Virus record (IMG/VR): IMGVR_UViG_3300043639_000076
Coordinates: 1-64,000 of that record
Source: a virus
DNA length: 64,000 nucleotides
Direction: 5' to 3' (one strand)
Below, piece by piece: positions 1 through 8,549 of the stretch. A program made the translations under genes and the position numbers. The notes below the pieces were generated by a model. It was not told where the DNA came from, ran no database searches, and saw only the letters and a program-made list of their open reading frames with translations. Each line of letters starts with the position of its first letter. The stretch's first letter is position 1.

Positions 1-540
1 GGCAGGGGCATGGCAGCAGGGGCAGCAGGGGCAGGGGCATGGCTCGGCTCCGGCTCGGCTCCGGCCGGCTCGGCCGATACCCATGGCAGAGGGGCAGCAG
101 CAGAGGGGCACGGCTCCGGCTCGGCCGGCATGACGTCATGACAGGGGCACGGCTCGGCCGGCATGCCATGGCAGGGGCAGCAGAGGGGCAGCAGGGGCAC
201 GGCTCCGGCTCGGCCGGCATGACGGGGCAGAGGGGCACGGCTCGGCCGGCCGATACCCATGGCAGGGGCAGAGGGGCAGGGGCAGCAGGGGCACGGCTCG
301 GCCGGCATGCCATGGCCTGGCAGCAGAGGGGCAGCAGAGGGGCAGGGGCACGGCTCGGCCGGCCGATACCCATGGCAGAGGGGCAGGGGCAGGGGCAGCA
401 GGGGCAGCAGAGGGGCAGGGAACGGCCGGAGTCCTAGGGTTTCCGGGGCAGAGGGGCAGGGGCAGGGGCACGGGGCACGGCCGGCCGGGGCAGGGGCACG
501 GGGCAGCATACCGACTGGACGCTAAGGCGAAAACGGCGGA
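1..540. repeat. G-rich low-complexity repeat block
   Basis: The block is built from variants of GGGGCAG and GGGGCAGCAG units. They are interspersed with at least six copies of an element of the form CACGGCTC(CGGCTC)GGCCGGC, often followed by CATGCCATGG or CGATACCCATGG. Several frames stay open only because the composition is so biased, and I see no credible gene. It sits at the edge of the window, before normal phage coding begins. It could be a true repetitive terminus, a host repeat, or an assembly artefact. Confidence 0.75.
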
Positions 541-618
541 AATGCGTGGGTTTGGATGTCACGAAGCGGAACATTCCGGCTCCGATACCTCGAAAAACGG
601 CGGAAATGCGTGGGTTTG
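530..618. repeat. 25-bp direct repeat pair in non-coding region
   Basis: A 25-bp sequence starting AAAACGGCGGAAATGCG occurs at 530-554 and again at 594-618, a 64-bp spacing. The surrounding 540-870 is much more AT-rich than the rest of the window and has no credible gene. It also contains a short hairpin at 650-665 (CCGCCC/GGGCGG). Confidence 0.7.
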
Positions 619-819
619 CCCCCCCCCTATGCAAAAACGTAACGATGAACCGCCCCACCGGGCGGAGACTTCCAATACCCAATGGAGCCAAAAACACCCC
701 CTTATAGGTGGGAAAAACCCCCATTTGGCGGAAAAAACGCCCCAATACCGGTCAAATATTCTCTTTTTCACGGTTTGTTCGATTTTCGGCCTTTTGCCCC
801 ACCGGAATCGCGCATGCTT

Positions 820-835
820 TGCAAAGCGCTTTGCA
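820..835. promoter_or_regulatory. 16-bp perfect palindrome upstream of first gene
   Basis: TGCAAAGCGCTTTGCA reads the same on both strands. It lies 36 bases before the first start codon, in the leader of the first small-gene group. A dimeric repressor or activator site is the obvious reading, but no promoter hexamers could be placed with confidence. Confidence 0.45.
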
Positions 836-871
836 TGAGGTCATATCCCTTGCAATTCAGGAGATCGCCCC

Positions 872-1276
872 ATGTTCGCCATCAACGGCTACCCCCAGGA
901 CACCATCGTCTCGTGCAACTACGATCCGACCGGACTGGAGTGGGTCGATCTGTTCGACAACCCGCCGCTCGGGTGGCTGGTCGATGAGGCGACCGGCACG
1001 ACCAACCCGGTGGTGACCGGAACCCTGCCGCCACCAGCGCCGGCGACCGGGGCGGTCCTCTCGCCGCAATGGGCGCACATCCACACCGACAACGTCTTCG
1101 TGCCCGACAAATGGCGCGGCGGGGTGATGAACTTCTTCACCTGGCTGGCGACGAACAATGGTGCCCAACGCAAGGTGCGCGGCAACTTCGTGACGCCCAA
1201 TCTCGCGACCGCCATGGAATCCTGGCGGCAGCAGAACCCTGGCCTGTGGAACCCGGAGCCGTTCCCGCCGATCTAG
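872..1276 (+). CDS. hypothetical protein, 134 aa
   Basis: The first credible gene of the window. ATG start with CAGGAG at 859-864. The product is soluble-looking, with a proline-rich stretch near residues 52-58 and a Trp/Pro-rich C-terminus ending NPEPFPPI. No family is recognised. It is followed after 9 bases by a small membrane protein whose ribosome-binding site overlaps this stop codon, so the two are probably co-transcribed. It stands before the terminase genes, where accessory or early genes often sit. Confidence 0.7.
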   Translation: MFAINGYPQDTIVSCNYDPTGLEWVDLFDNPPLGWLVDEATGTTNPVVTGTLPPPAPATGAVLSPQWAHIHTDNVFVPDKWRGGVMNFFTWLATNNGAQRKVRGNFVTPNLATAMESWRQQNPGLWNPEPFPPI

Positions 1277-1285
1277 GAGGTCACC

Positions 1286-1471
1286 GTGCAGGAACGCGCC
1301 ATCGTATTTTTCATCTTCGCCTACCTGGCTTGCTGGGTGGTCGATCTGGTCATTCTGGTGGCTCGTGGCCCGCTGTTGGTCGATCCGGTCCTGAAACTCA
1401 TCATCGTGCTGTTCAGCCTGGTGATAGTCGTGATCGGCATGACCCGGCAGGGATGGTGGACGAACGCGTGA
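1286..1471 (+). CDS. small membrane protein, two TM segments
   Basis: GTG start with an ideal AGGAGG at 1275-1280. The 61-residue product has two hydrophobic segments (about residues 5-25 and 34-51) separated by a short loop, then a short basic/aromatic tail (TRQGWWTNA). The size and topology fit a small inner-membrane protein. A holin role is possible, but it lies far from the lysis genes, so no function is assigned. Its stop overlaps the next GTG start by four bases, indicating translational coupling. Confidence 0.65.
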   Translation: MQERAIVFFIFAYLACWVVDLVILVARGPLLVDPVLKLIIVLFSLVIVVIGMTRQGWWTNA

Positions 1472-1683
1472 GCGACCTCTACTGCGTCCTCAGTCGAACC
1501 GGCGAGTGCATCGCCAACGTCTCCATGGCCTGTCTCTGCCGCCAGATGCTAGAGACGATCTACCGCGCCGAACTGAGGCGGGTTCAGGGACCGCCATGCG
1601 ACCATTCCGCGTGGAAAGGCATGGCCACGCATGGAAGGTGCTGTCCCGACTGCGGGCATTTCATGGTGGATTTCGGTGACTGA
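1468..1683 (+). CDS. small cysteine-rich protein (possible zinc-binding)
   Basis: The GTG start overlaps the upstream TGA as GTGA. The 71-residue product has eight cysteines, among them a C-x-C pair near residue 22 and a C-C-x-x-C knuckle near the C-terminus (CCPDCGH), which suggests metal binding. No family is recognised. A much longer open frame extends upstream (from about 1069), but it only shadows the two preceding genes, so the short start is preferred. Confidence 0.55.
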   Translation: MSDLYCVLSRTGECIANVSMACLCRQMLETIYRAELRRVQGPPCDHSAWKGMATHGRCCPDCGHFMVDFGD

Positions 1684-1855
1684 TCGCGAGTTACTGACGC
1701 TGCTCGCGCAGCAGTTCGTCCTGTTACGCCGGCTGGCCGAGTCTCAGGGTCCGATCCTGTGCAACGGCAAGAGCATGAAAAAGTGGGCCGCGGTGATGAA
1801 CGAGTGCGACGTGGCGCGGGAAACGATCCTAAAACACCTGGAAAATGACGATTGA
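1676..1855 (+). CDS. hypothetical small protein, 59 aa
   Basis: GTG start overlapping the previous gene by eight bases. The product looks largely helical, with a Leu-rich N-terminus (LLTLLAQQFVLLRRLAE) and an acidic C-terminus. No known family. It is the last of four tightly packed small genes before a gap that carries a promoter-like sequence. An upstream ATG at 1631 is in frame but would lie well inside the preceding gene. Confidence 0.5.
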   Translation: MTDRELLTLLAQQFVLLRRLAESQGPILCNGKSMKKWAAVMNECDVARETILKHLENDD

Positions 1856-1911
1856 GAGGCCGGAAGGAGAAAAAAATACTCCAATCGGCTCCAAAACCCC
1901 CGAATCCCTGC

Positions 1912-1961
1912 TTGACAAAAGCGCACACGAATGACCCGTATATTGTCACGATCTAGGGATA
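1912..1961 (+). promoter_or_regulatory. putative promoter/operator before packaging genes
   Basis: TTGACA lies at 1912-1917 and TATATT at 1939-1944, but the spacing of 21 is too long for a standard sigma-70 promoter. The block TGACCCGT (1932-1939), then 14 bases, then TAGGGATA (1954-1961) recurs before the gene at 40472 with a 13-base spacer. That suggests a shared promoter or regulator site. Confidence 0.35.
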
Positions 1962-1991
1962 GTGTCTCAGCGGCCCTGGAAGGCCCCAAAT

Positions 1992-2273
1992 ATGCCCTTC
2001 GCGCCGCCGAAACACCGCCCTCCAGGCTGGCGACCAGCCGCTAAAAAACCCACCGAATCCTTCTATGGCAGCGAACTCTGGAAGAAAACGCGCGATCGGA
2101 TCCGCTATCGCGATGGCGGCATCTGCGCCGGCTGCGGCAAGCCCGATTCGTGGAAGGTCGATCACATCACCCCGCGCGCGCAAGGCGGTCTGGACGTGGA
2201 CTGGAACCTCCGGTTGCTGTGCGACGGCTGCGACGCCAAACGGCACAGCGAGAAGGGCTACGCGTGGCGATAA
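1992..2273 (+). CDS. HNH endonuclease
   Basis: A 93-residue HNH nuclease of the kind found beside terminases of cos-type phages, where it assists DNA maturation and packaging. The core is visible: a CAGC knuckle, then DHITPRAQGG with the catalytic His, then N-x-R-L-L-C-D-G-C closing the zinc site. ATG 1992 is chosen because GGAAGG lies 8 bases upstream. A GTG at 1962 would add ten residues. The position just before the small and large terminase genes supports the packaging role. The nuclease activity is inferred from the motif. Confidence 0.85.
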   Translation: MPFAPPKHRPPGWRPAAKKPTESFYGSELWKKTRDRIRYRDGGICAGCGKPDSWKVDHITPRAQGGLDVDWNLRLLCDGCDAKRHSEKGYAWR

Positions 2274-2427
2274 AGATCAACGATGGCGGGGCACAGTGCA
2301 TCGTTCGGGGAAGCAATCCGCCAGAAGTGACCCCGGCAAGCCGTCTGTTCATCAGGAATAACCGCACTCCAGTAGACGGCTCACGGTGACGGCTCGGAGA
2401 GACGAGCAACCAAACAGGAGACACCTG
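2274..2427. other. non-coding gap between HNH and terminase genes (candidate cos region)
   Basis: This 154-base gap has no credible gene. It contains an inverted repeat, GCCGTCT at 2340-2346 and AGACGGC at 2374-2380, and repeated GACGGCTC words near 2376-2396. In HNH/P27 phages the cos end or terminase-binding site often lies beside these genes, so it is a reasonable cos candidate, but nothing here proves a cut site. Confidence 0.3.
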
Positions 2428-2961
2428 ATGCTCAGAGGCCGGATGATCAAAACGTCGGCGCAGAAGAAGCTGCATGGCTCGACGTGGCCGATCAACAAGG
2501 ATGAGCCGATGCCGGATCATCCGTTGAGCGAGGATCCCACCGCCGCTCCGCGGCACTTCTCCCTGGAACAGCGCGAGGCCTGGGAGTTCGCCATCCGCAA
2601 CTCGCCCGAGAACCTCATCAAGCGCCTCGATAGCGGCGTCCTGGAGGCCTACTGCGTGGCTCTGTGCCTTCACCGGCGCGCGGTCGAGGCGATGGGCAAG
2701 GACGAACTGACGATCATGAAGAAAATGGGCGAAGCGCAGCATCCGCTCATCTCGATCATCAACAAACAGGGCGAACTGGTCCGCAAACACGGCGCGGAAC
2801 TCGGATTTTCGCCGGTTTCGCGACCGCGGATTCTCGCCGACAACTCGAAAACGCCGGCGCTCGGCGCGACGCTCAACAGCCAGGCGCACGCCCAACCCAA
2901 GGACGCGCCGCGCCAGAGCCTCGAATCCTACCTCGCGAACAGCCCAAAAACAGTGAATTGA
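2428..2961 (+). CDS. terS: terminase small subunit (P27 family)
   Basis: The 177-residue product resembles P27-type small terminases, which bind the packaging site and hand DNA to the large subunit. It has a basic N-terminus, a helical middle region with LHRRAVEAMGKDELTI, and the QGELVRKHGAELGFSP segment typical of this family, followed by a flexible tail. ATG 2428 is preferred because AGGAG lies at 2416-2420. The gene sits between the HNH nuclease and the large subunit, as expected. Confidence 0.8.
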   Translation: MLRGRMIKTSAQKKLHGSTWPINKDEPMPDHPLSEDPTAAPRHFSLEQREAWEFAIRNSPENLIKRLDSGVLEAYCVALCLHRRAVEAMGKDELTIMKKMGEAQHPLISIINKQGELVRKHGAELGFSPVSRPRILADNSKTPALGATLNSQAHAQPKDAPRQSLESYLANSPKTVN

Positions 2962-2971
2962 GGCGAAAAAG

Positions 2972-3169
2972 ATGGGAAATGAGCCTCTTTTGCAGTTTTT
3001 CAGCTACGAACACCTTCCGGCGCATCTCCAGGTGGTTTCCCGGCCATTTTGCGACCTCGCGGTCAGTATCGTGGACACTTTACCCCGGAATCCGGAGCGT
3101 ACGGTCTGCCTTCGCAAGCTGCTTGAGGCAAAGGACTGCGCGGTTCGTGCATGCCTGATGGCCCCGTAA
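2972..3169 (+). CDS. Acb2/Tad1-hairpin-like small protein (candidate anti-CBASS sponge)
   Basis: A 65-residue helical protein: an aromatic start (LLQFFSYEHLPAHLQ), one helix, then NPERTVCLRKLLEAKDCAV. The pattern T-x-x-L/I-R-K-x-x-E-A in the last helix resembles phage Acb2, which forms small helical hexamers that sequester cyclic nucleotides used by CBASS and, in Tad1-type relatives, Thoeris signals. That functional reading is family inference. The sequence shows only the size, helix pattern and motif. It overlaps the large-terminase start by 19 bases and is therefore in the late operon. It could instead be a packaging accessory protein. Confidence 0.6.
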   Translation: MGNEPLLQFFSYEHLPAHLQVVSRPFCDLAVSIVDTLPRNPERTVCLRKLLEAKDCAVRACLMAP

Positions 3170-4848
3170 AACGCCCAAAACCATCCGTTGACCCGGTTTC
3201 GGCCTACGCGTGGGACGTAACCCACGGCAAGATCGTCGTCGGAGGCCTCGTTCGACAGGCGTGCGAGCGCCACTTTCGCGACATCCAAAACAGCAAAAAG
3301 ACCGGCTTCGTCTGGCGTCCCGATATCGCGATCAGGGCTATCGAGTTCGCCCATTTCTGCCGCCATTCCAAGGGCGAATGGGCCGGCCAGCGGATCGAGT
3401 TCCAGCCGTGGCAGCAGTTTATCCATGGATCCGCCTTTGGCTGGCTGCGAAAGGATGGTTTGCGGCGCTTTCGCGTGGTTTACGAAGAAATTGGCCGGAA
3501 AAACGGAAAAAGCACCAGCGCGTCCGTCATCGCGTTGAAGTGTTTGGTCGCCGATGGCGAGCCTGGTGCCGATGTCTACTCGGCGGCGACCCGGAAGGAT
3601 CAGGCCCGCATCGTTTTCGATGAAGCGCGGCGTACCGTCCTCAGATCGGAGGATTTGCAGAAAATCGTGTCGGTTTACCGTCTGAGCCTGGCGGTCGATG
3701 GCACGATGTCGAGTTTTCAGCCGTTATCGGCCGATGATCGCACCCTGGATGGCCTGAACCCGCACGCGATCATCATCGATGAACTCCACAAGCACCGGAA
3801 CAGGGCGGTTCTGGACGTTTTGGACACCGCCATGGGGTCCAGACGGCAACCGTTGATGTGGATCATCACCACCGCCGGCGATGATTCACCGGAAAGCGTC
3901 TACGCGCAGGAACACACTTACGCGCGCAACGTGGTGCAACAGGCCTTCGTGGACGACGAATGGCTGGTTTATATCGCGACCCTGGACCCGGAAGACCGCT
4001 GGGACGACCCGAAAGTCTGGATAAAAGCCAACCCCAACTGGAATGTTTCGGTCAAACCGGACGATATGCAGCGCCAGGCGCGGGCCGCGAAGCACAATCC
4101 GGCCAAATTGATGGAGTTCAAAAGGCTCCGTCTGAACATGAGGACCGCGTCGGCCACGCAGCTTATCGCCGGCCCACTCTGGGACGCCAACTCGACCGGC
4201 GCTTTCGACCCGGATGCCCTGCGCGGCCGGCGCTGCTTCGCTGGGCTGGATCTGGCGACCAAGACCGACCTCGCGGCCTACGTGAAGCTGTTCCCACCCG
4301 TGGACCTCGGTGAGCGCTGGCATGTGGTCGCGAATTTTTGGATGCCTGGCGACACCGTCGAACAGAAGGCGGATCGCGATCAGGTCCAGTATCGCCGCTG
4401 GATCTCGGACGGACTGATCGAGCCGACAGAAGGCAACATCATCGACCACAACGAGATCCAAAGGTTCATCGAGGAGGATGGGCGGCTTCACGATATCGCC
4501 GCCATCGCTTACGACCCATGGAACGCCGCGCAGATCGCCGTGGGATTGCAGAACTCCGGCTTCGTGATGGAAGAATTCATCCAGGGAATTCGTTCGTATA
4601 CAGCACCGACCAAAGAATTGCTGGCATGGCTGTTGTCGAACCGCCTGAATCATGGTGGAAATCCCGTACTTCGCTGGATGGCGCTCAATCTTCGCGTACG
4701 GACCGACGTGAACGAGAACTACATGCCGACGAAGAAACTCAGCACCGGGCGGATCGACGGTGTGATGGCGCTGATCATGGCGATCGGCCGCAGCATGAGT
4801 GATGACGCCGCCGGGTTGGCCGGATTCCTGGAAAGACCGGTGATGTAG
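3151..4848 (+). CDS. terL: terminase large subunit
   Basis: The 565-residue packaging motor that translocates and cuts phage DNA. The ATPase domain has a Walker A-like loop GRKNGKS (residues 115-121) and Walker B IIIDE (207-211). The C-terminal RNase H-like nuclease domain begins with GLDLATKTD, with Asp367 as first acidic residue, and has further acidic residues near YDPWN. The type is HK97-like (Terminase_1). The start overlaps the preceding small gene, and the ribosome-binding site is weak, which suggests coupling. Confidence 0.95.
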   Translation: MPDGPVKRPKPSVDPVSAYAWDVTHGKIVVGGLVRQACERHFRDIQNSKKTGFVWRPDIAIRAIEFAHFCRHSKGEWAGQRIEFQPWQQFIHGSAFGWLRKDGLRRFRVVYEEIGRKNGKSTSASVIALKCLVADGEPGADVYSAATRKDQARIVFDEARRTVLRSEDLQKIVSVYRLSLAVDGTMSSFQPLSADDRTLDGLNPHAIIIDELHKHRNRAVLDVLDTAMGSRRQPLMWIITTAGDDSPESVYAQEHTYARNVVQQAFVDDEWLVYIATLDPEDRWDDPKVWIKANPNWNVSVKPDDMQRQARAAKHNPAKLMEFKRLRLNMRTASATQLIAGPLWDANSTGAFDPDALRGRRCFAGLDLATKTDLAAYVKLFPPVDLGERWHVVANFWMPGDTVEQKADRDQVQYRRWISDGLIEPTEGNIIDHNEIQRFIEEDGRLHDIAAIAYDPWNAAQIAVGLQNSGFVMEEFIQGIRSYTAPTKELLAWLLSNRLNHGGNPVLRWMALNLRVRTDVNENYMPTKKLSTGRIDGVMALIMAIGRSMSDDAAGLAGFLERPVM

Positions 4849-4867
4849 CAATGAATTGAGGTGACGT

Positions 4868-6151
4868 ATGTCGTTCTGGAGTCGCCTCAAACTGAAAGCG
4901 GTCACCACCATCGCCTCTGGCATCGGCCTGACCGATCCGCGCCTGTATCAGTATTTCGGGGCCGGCCCCAGCTATGCCGGCGAGACAGTGGGCGTCGAGG
5001 GCGCGCTCAACATCGACACCGTCTGGGCGTGCGTGCGATTGATCTCCAGCACCATCTCGACCCTGCCCATGCAGACTTTCGAGAAGCTGCCTGACGGGCG
5101 TGGCAATCAGGTCAGGGACACGCCGCTCTATTACCTGCTGCACGACCAGCCGAACGCGGACATGTCGGCGGCGACCTTCTGGACCGCCATGACGGCGTGC
5201 CTCTTGTTGTGGGGTAACGGCTACGCCTACATCGATCGGCGTAAGGACGGCTCAGTCATTTCGCTTACGCCATTATTACCCAACCGTGTGTCGGTCAAAA
5301 CCGAGAGAGACGGCTCACTGACTTACGCCTACGCCGATGGTCAGCGGCGCGACGACTTCACCGAGAAGCAGATCTTCCACATTCGCGGTTTCTCGCTCGA
5401 CGGCCGGATGGGCATGTCGCCGATCAGCCAGGCGCGCGAGACGCTGGGGATCGCGGTCGCCGCGGAGAAGAGCGCCGGCAGCTTCTTCCGCAACGGCATG
5501 CGTCCAAGCATGGTGTTGAAGGCTCCCAACTTCCTATCCGATACGCAGCGGGAACGGTTCGGCTCCGAATGGATGGAGAAGTTCACCGGCTCGATCAACA
5601 GCGGCAAGATCCCGTTGGTCGAAGGTGGCTGGGCCTTGGACCAGATCACCATGAAGCCGGAAGACGCGCAGCTTCTGGCGACGCGCGCGTGGTCGGTCGA
5701 ACAGATCTGCCGCTGGTATGGTGTCGCTCCCGTAATGGTTGGGCACATGGAAAAAACCACGGCCTGGGGCACCGGGCTGGAACAGATGAATCTGTGGTTC
5801 CTGACTTACGGTTTGCGGCCGATCCTGCGTTCAATCGAACAGGAGATCACCCGTTCCGTTATGACGCCGGCGCAACGCATCGCCTATTATTGCGAGTTCA
5901 ATGTCGAGGGTCTGCTTCGCACCGACAGTCTCGGCCGCGCCAACGTCATGAAGATCATGGTCGATACCGGCATCAATACGCCGAACGAAATGCGCGCGAA
6001 GAACAACGATCCACCCATGGAAGGCGGCGACAAGCTGACCATGGCCTCGGGCCGTCTGCCGCTCGACAAGCTGGGCGAAACACCGCCCCCGACACTCCCT
6101 CCACCTGATCCGGTCAAGGATCAACCAGCCGCGTCCTCCGCGGGCGCATAG
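4868..6151 (+). CDS. portal protein (HK97 family)
   Basis: The 427-residue portal forms the dodecameric ring through which DNA enters the head. The N-terminus (SLxxW-like start, then NIDTVWACVRLISSTISTLP) and the central QICRWYGVAPVMVGHME block are hallmarks of HK97 gp3-type portals. GAGGTG lies about 5 bases before the ATG. The C-terminus ends in a proline-rich tail. It follows the large terminase by 19 bases and is followed by the protease, the canonical order. Confidence 0.95.
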   Translation: MSFWSRLKLKAVTTIASGIGLTDPRLYQYFGAGPSYAGETVGVEGALNIDTVWACVRLISSTISTLPMQTFEKLPDGRGNQVRDTPLYYLLHDQPNADMSAATFWTAMTACLLLWGNGYAYIDRRKDGSVISLTPLLPNRVSVKTERDGSLTYAYADGQRRDDFTEKQIFHIRGFSLDGRMGMSPISQARETLGIAVAAEKSAGSFFRNGMRPSMVLKAPNFLSDTQRERFGSEWMEKFTGSINSGKIPLVEGGWALDQITMKPEDAQLLATRAWSVEQICRWYGVAPVMVGHMEKTTAWGTGLEQMNLWFLTYGLRPILRSIEQEITRSVMTPAQRIAYYCEFNVEGLLRTDSLGRANVMKIMVDTGINTPNEMRAKNNDPPMEGGDKLTMASGRLPLDKLGETPPPTLPPPDPVKDQPAASSAGA

Positions 6152-6160
6152 GGGATCGAT

Positions 6161-7042
6161 ATGCTCCATCGCGAACGCTACGCGGCGAACGCCGAGTTGA
6201 AATACAAAAAGACCGAGACGGGCGTTGGTGAACTCACCGGCTACGCCTCGGTATTCGGCGTGGAGGACTCGGCGGGTGACGTGATCGATCCAACCGCGTT
6301 CGACAAGACGCTGGCCGATCATAAATCCAAGGGCACCATGCCGCACATGTTCGCGGAGCATTCCGCCTATCAGTTCGGTGGCGATCCGTTGCCCATCGGT
6401 AAGTGGACCGATATGACGGTCGATGAGAAGGGTCTGAAGGTCACCGGTCACCTGATCGCGCTCGACCATCCGGATGTGAAACGCGTTCACGACCTGATGC
6501 TGGAAGATGTCATGGGCGGTATTTCCATCGCCTTTTCCACGCATCCGGACGGCGTTACCTGGGGCACCAAGGCGAACGAGCCGCGCCGGCGCATATCCAG
6601 CCTGGAACTGTATTCGGCTGATCCCGTCTGCGATCCGGCGAACCACCTGGCGCGCATCGACAGCGTCAAGTCGGCCAATCAGATGGCGGCGGTGGAACTC
6701 CGCAATGCCATCGCGCTGGTGAGCGAGATGCCAGACAACGAGGAACGCGCTCTGCTGCGAACGCATCTGGAGCGTGTTTACAAAGAGGTTACCGGCGAGG
6801 AACTGAAGACCAGGACCAAGCCGGAAACGATCCGACAATTCGAAGACTGGTTGCGGGACGCGGCCACCCAGTGCGGGTTTAAGTATTCGAATTCGGAAGC
6901 CCGCGCGATCAGTGAAGGCCGCGCGTGGAAGAAGACGCATACCGCCGATCCTCGGGAAGAGGAGGCAAAATCGAAGCGGAGGGCGTTTGGCGACATTGGC
7001 CACGCTCTCAGCGGCTTTTCCCTTCCAAAGATAGGAGACTGA
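6161..7042 (+). CDS. prohead maturation protease (HK97 family)
   Basis: A 293-residue serine protease that trims the capsid scaffold during head maturation. The N-terminal fold is recognisable from GYASVFGVEDSAGDVIDP and the His-containing MPHMFAEH, followed by the Ser region GGISIAFS and the ELYSADPVCDP block. The last hundred residues are charged and less conserved. It lies directly before the capsid gene with one base between the stop and the next start, as usual for HK97-like heads. Confidence 0.92.
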   Translation: MLHRERYAANAELKYKKTETGVGELTGYASVFGVEDSAGDVIDPTAFDKTLADHKSKGTMPHMFAEHSAYQFGGDPLPIGKWTDMTVDEKGLKVTGHLIALDHPDVKRVHDLMLEDVMGGISIAFSTHPDGVTWGTKANEPRRRISSLELYSADPVCDPANHLARIDSVKSANQMAAVELRNAIALVSEMPDNEERALLRTHLERVYKEVTGEELKTRTKPETIRQFEDWLRDAATQCGFKYSNSEARAISEGRAWKKTHTADPREEEAKSKRRAFGDIGHALSGFSLPKIGD

Positions 7043-7043
7043 C

Positions 7044-8255
7044 ATGCCCGATGGTGGCGACGTTCCAACCGACATCGAACTGAAAGCCTTGAGTGTAGAC
7101 CTCAAGAAAGCGACCGACGAGGTCAAGACCTTCGCGGAAAAGGTCACCACCGAGATGAAGAACCTCGGTGCCGCGACGACCGAGACGAAAGCGGACGCCG
7201 ACAAGGCGCTGACCGCGATGAACGAGTTGTCCACCCGGTTGACGGAAGTGGAACAGAAGATGTCACGCCGTGGCAACGGCGATGTACCGCCGGAAATGAA
7301 AACGCTCGGCCAGCATGTGGTGGACGACGCGGGCGTCAAATCGCTGATGGAACAGAAGAACGGCCAGGCGCGGATCACCGTGGAGTTGAAAGACATCCTG
7401 TCCGGTCCCGGCATCTGGGGCACGGGCGTGTCGCCGACCAACGCGCTGGTGATCCCAGATCGTCAGGCGATGGTCATGCCGCCGCGCCGGCAACTGGTGG
7501 TGCGCGATCTGCTGACGCCGGGAACCACCCGGTCGAACGCGATTGAATACCCGGTCGAAACGGATAACCCGATGACAACGGGTGCCTCGGTGGTTTCGGA
7601 AGGCGCGTTGAAGCCACAGTCGAATATCACGTTCGATCTGAAGTCGTTGCCGGTTCGCACCATCGCGCACTGGATGAAGGCTTCACGGCAGATCATGGAC
7701 GATGTGCCGCAGTTGCAGTCCTACATCGACGGTCGTCTGAGGTATGGACTGGAATACGTCGAGGAGAACGAGTTGCTCTACGGTGACGGCACCGGACAGC
7801 ATCTCCTGGGCATCATCCCCCAGGCGACGGCCTACACGGCGGCGTTCGCGCCGACCGCGCCCCAGGCCATCGACACGCTGCGTCTGGCGGCGCTCCAGGC
7901 CACCCTCGCGCTCTACCCGGCGACCGGATACGTCATGCATCCGACCGATTGGGCGAAGATCGAACTCACCAAAGATGGAATGAATCGCTACATCGTCGGC
8001 GACCCGCAGAACCAGATCGCCGCGAGGCTCTGGACCCTGCCGGTCGTGCAGACCCCGGCGATGCAGGTGTCTAAATTCCTAACTGGTGCGTTTCGTCTCG
8101 GGGCCCAGATCTTTGATCGCATGTCGATTGAGGTTTTAATCTCAACAGAGGACCAGGACAACTTTGTGAGGAATATGATCACAATCCGTGCTGAAGAGCG
8201 GCTGGCACTCGCCGTCTACCGCCCCGCCGCTTTCATCTACGGAACGCTGCCCTGA
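7044..8255 (+). CDS. major capsid protein (HK97 fold)
   Basis: The 403-residue shell protein. Residues 1 to about 85 are charged and coiled-coil-like (the delta scaffold domain that the upstream protease removes). The HK97 core follows, with VRDLLTPGTTRSNAIEYP, then HWMKASRQIMDD and the C-terminal RAEERLALAVYRPAAFIYG signature. GGAG lies just upstream of the ATG. Context (portal, protease, capsid) is textbook. Confidence 0.96.
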   Translation: MPDGGDVPTDIELKALSVDLKKATDEVKTFAEKVTTEMKNLGAATTETKADADKALTAMNELSTRLTEVEQKMSRRGNGDVPPEMKTLGQHVVDDAGVKSLMEQKNGQARITVELKDILSGPGIWGTGVSPTNALVIPDRQAMVMPPRRQLVVRDLLTPGTTRSNAIEYPVETDNPMTTGASVVSEGALKPQSNITFDLKSLPVRTIAHWMKASRQIMDDVPQLQSYIDGRLRYGLEYVEENELLYGDGTGQHLLGIIPQATAYTAAFAPTAPQAIDTLRLAALQATLALYPATGYVMHPTDWAKIELTKDGMNRYIVGDPQNQIAARLWTLPVVQTPAMQVSKFLTGAFRLGAQIFDRMSIEVLISTEDQDNFVRNMITIRAEERLALAVYRPAAFIYGTLP

Positions 8256-8291
8256 TCGACTGACTGATCCGACATCGTAAGGAGACGACAC

Positions 8292-8549
8292 ATGCCCCTC
8301 ATGAGAGCAACGGCTGACTGGTACAACGCGGATCATGAGGGGCAAGTGGAGCGAGGGCAGGAATTCGAAGCATCGGAATACCGCGCGACCGAACTGGAGA
8401 TGGCCGGTCTGGCGGTGCGCGCACTGAGCGAGACGAAGCCAACGCGCGTGGTCGCCGACGAGCCGGAAGATGATGACGACAACAACAATGACGACGACGA
8501 CGACGAGAAGAAAGCGCCACGCAAAGCGGCGGCGAAGCGGAAGCATTGA
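8292..8549 (+). CDS. acidic small protein downstream of capsid
   Basis: An 85-residue protein with AAGGAG before its ATG. The first 55 residues look globular (WYNADHEGQVERGQEF resembles short capsid-associated beta proteins). The tail has an unbroken Asp/Asn run and then a Lys/Ala/Arg-rich end. It may be a head decoration or connector accessory. No family is assigned with confidence. Its stop overlaps the next TTG start. Confidence 0.7.
   Translation: MPLMRATADWYNADHEGQVERGQEFEASEYRATELEMAGLAVRALSETKPTRVVADEPEDDDDNNNDDDDDEKKAPRKAAAKRKH

Noticed and set aside
39-525. Several open frames in the G-rich block
   Set aside because: They encode simple Gly/Arg/Gln or Pro/Ala repeats and exist only through base composition.
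542-838. Overlapping open frames in the AT-richer region
   Set aside because: No ribosome-binding sites, overlap in several frames, and no protein-like composition. The region looks regulatory.
1286-1471. Holin assignment for the two-TM protein
   Set aside because: Topology fits, but it is 35 kb from the lysis genes in this orientation and next to unrelated genes, so only a membrane protein is claimed.
5831-7441. 536-residue leftward open frame
   Set aside because: Antisense to portal, protease and capsid genes, which are certain.
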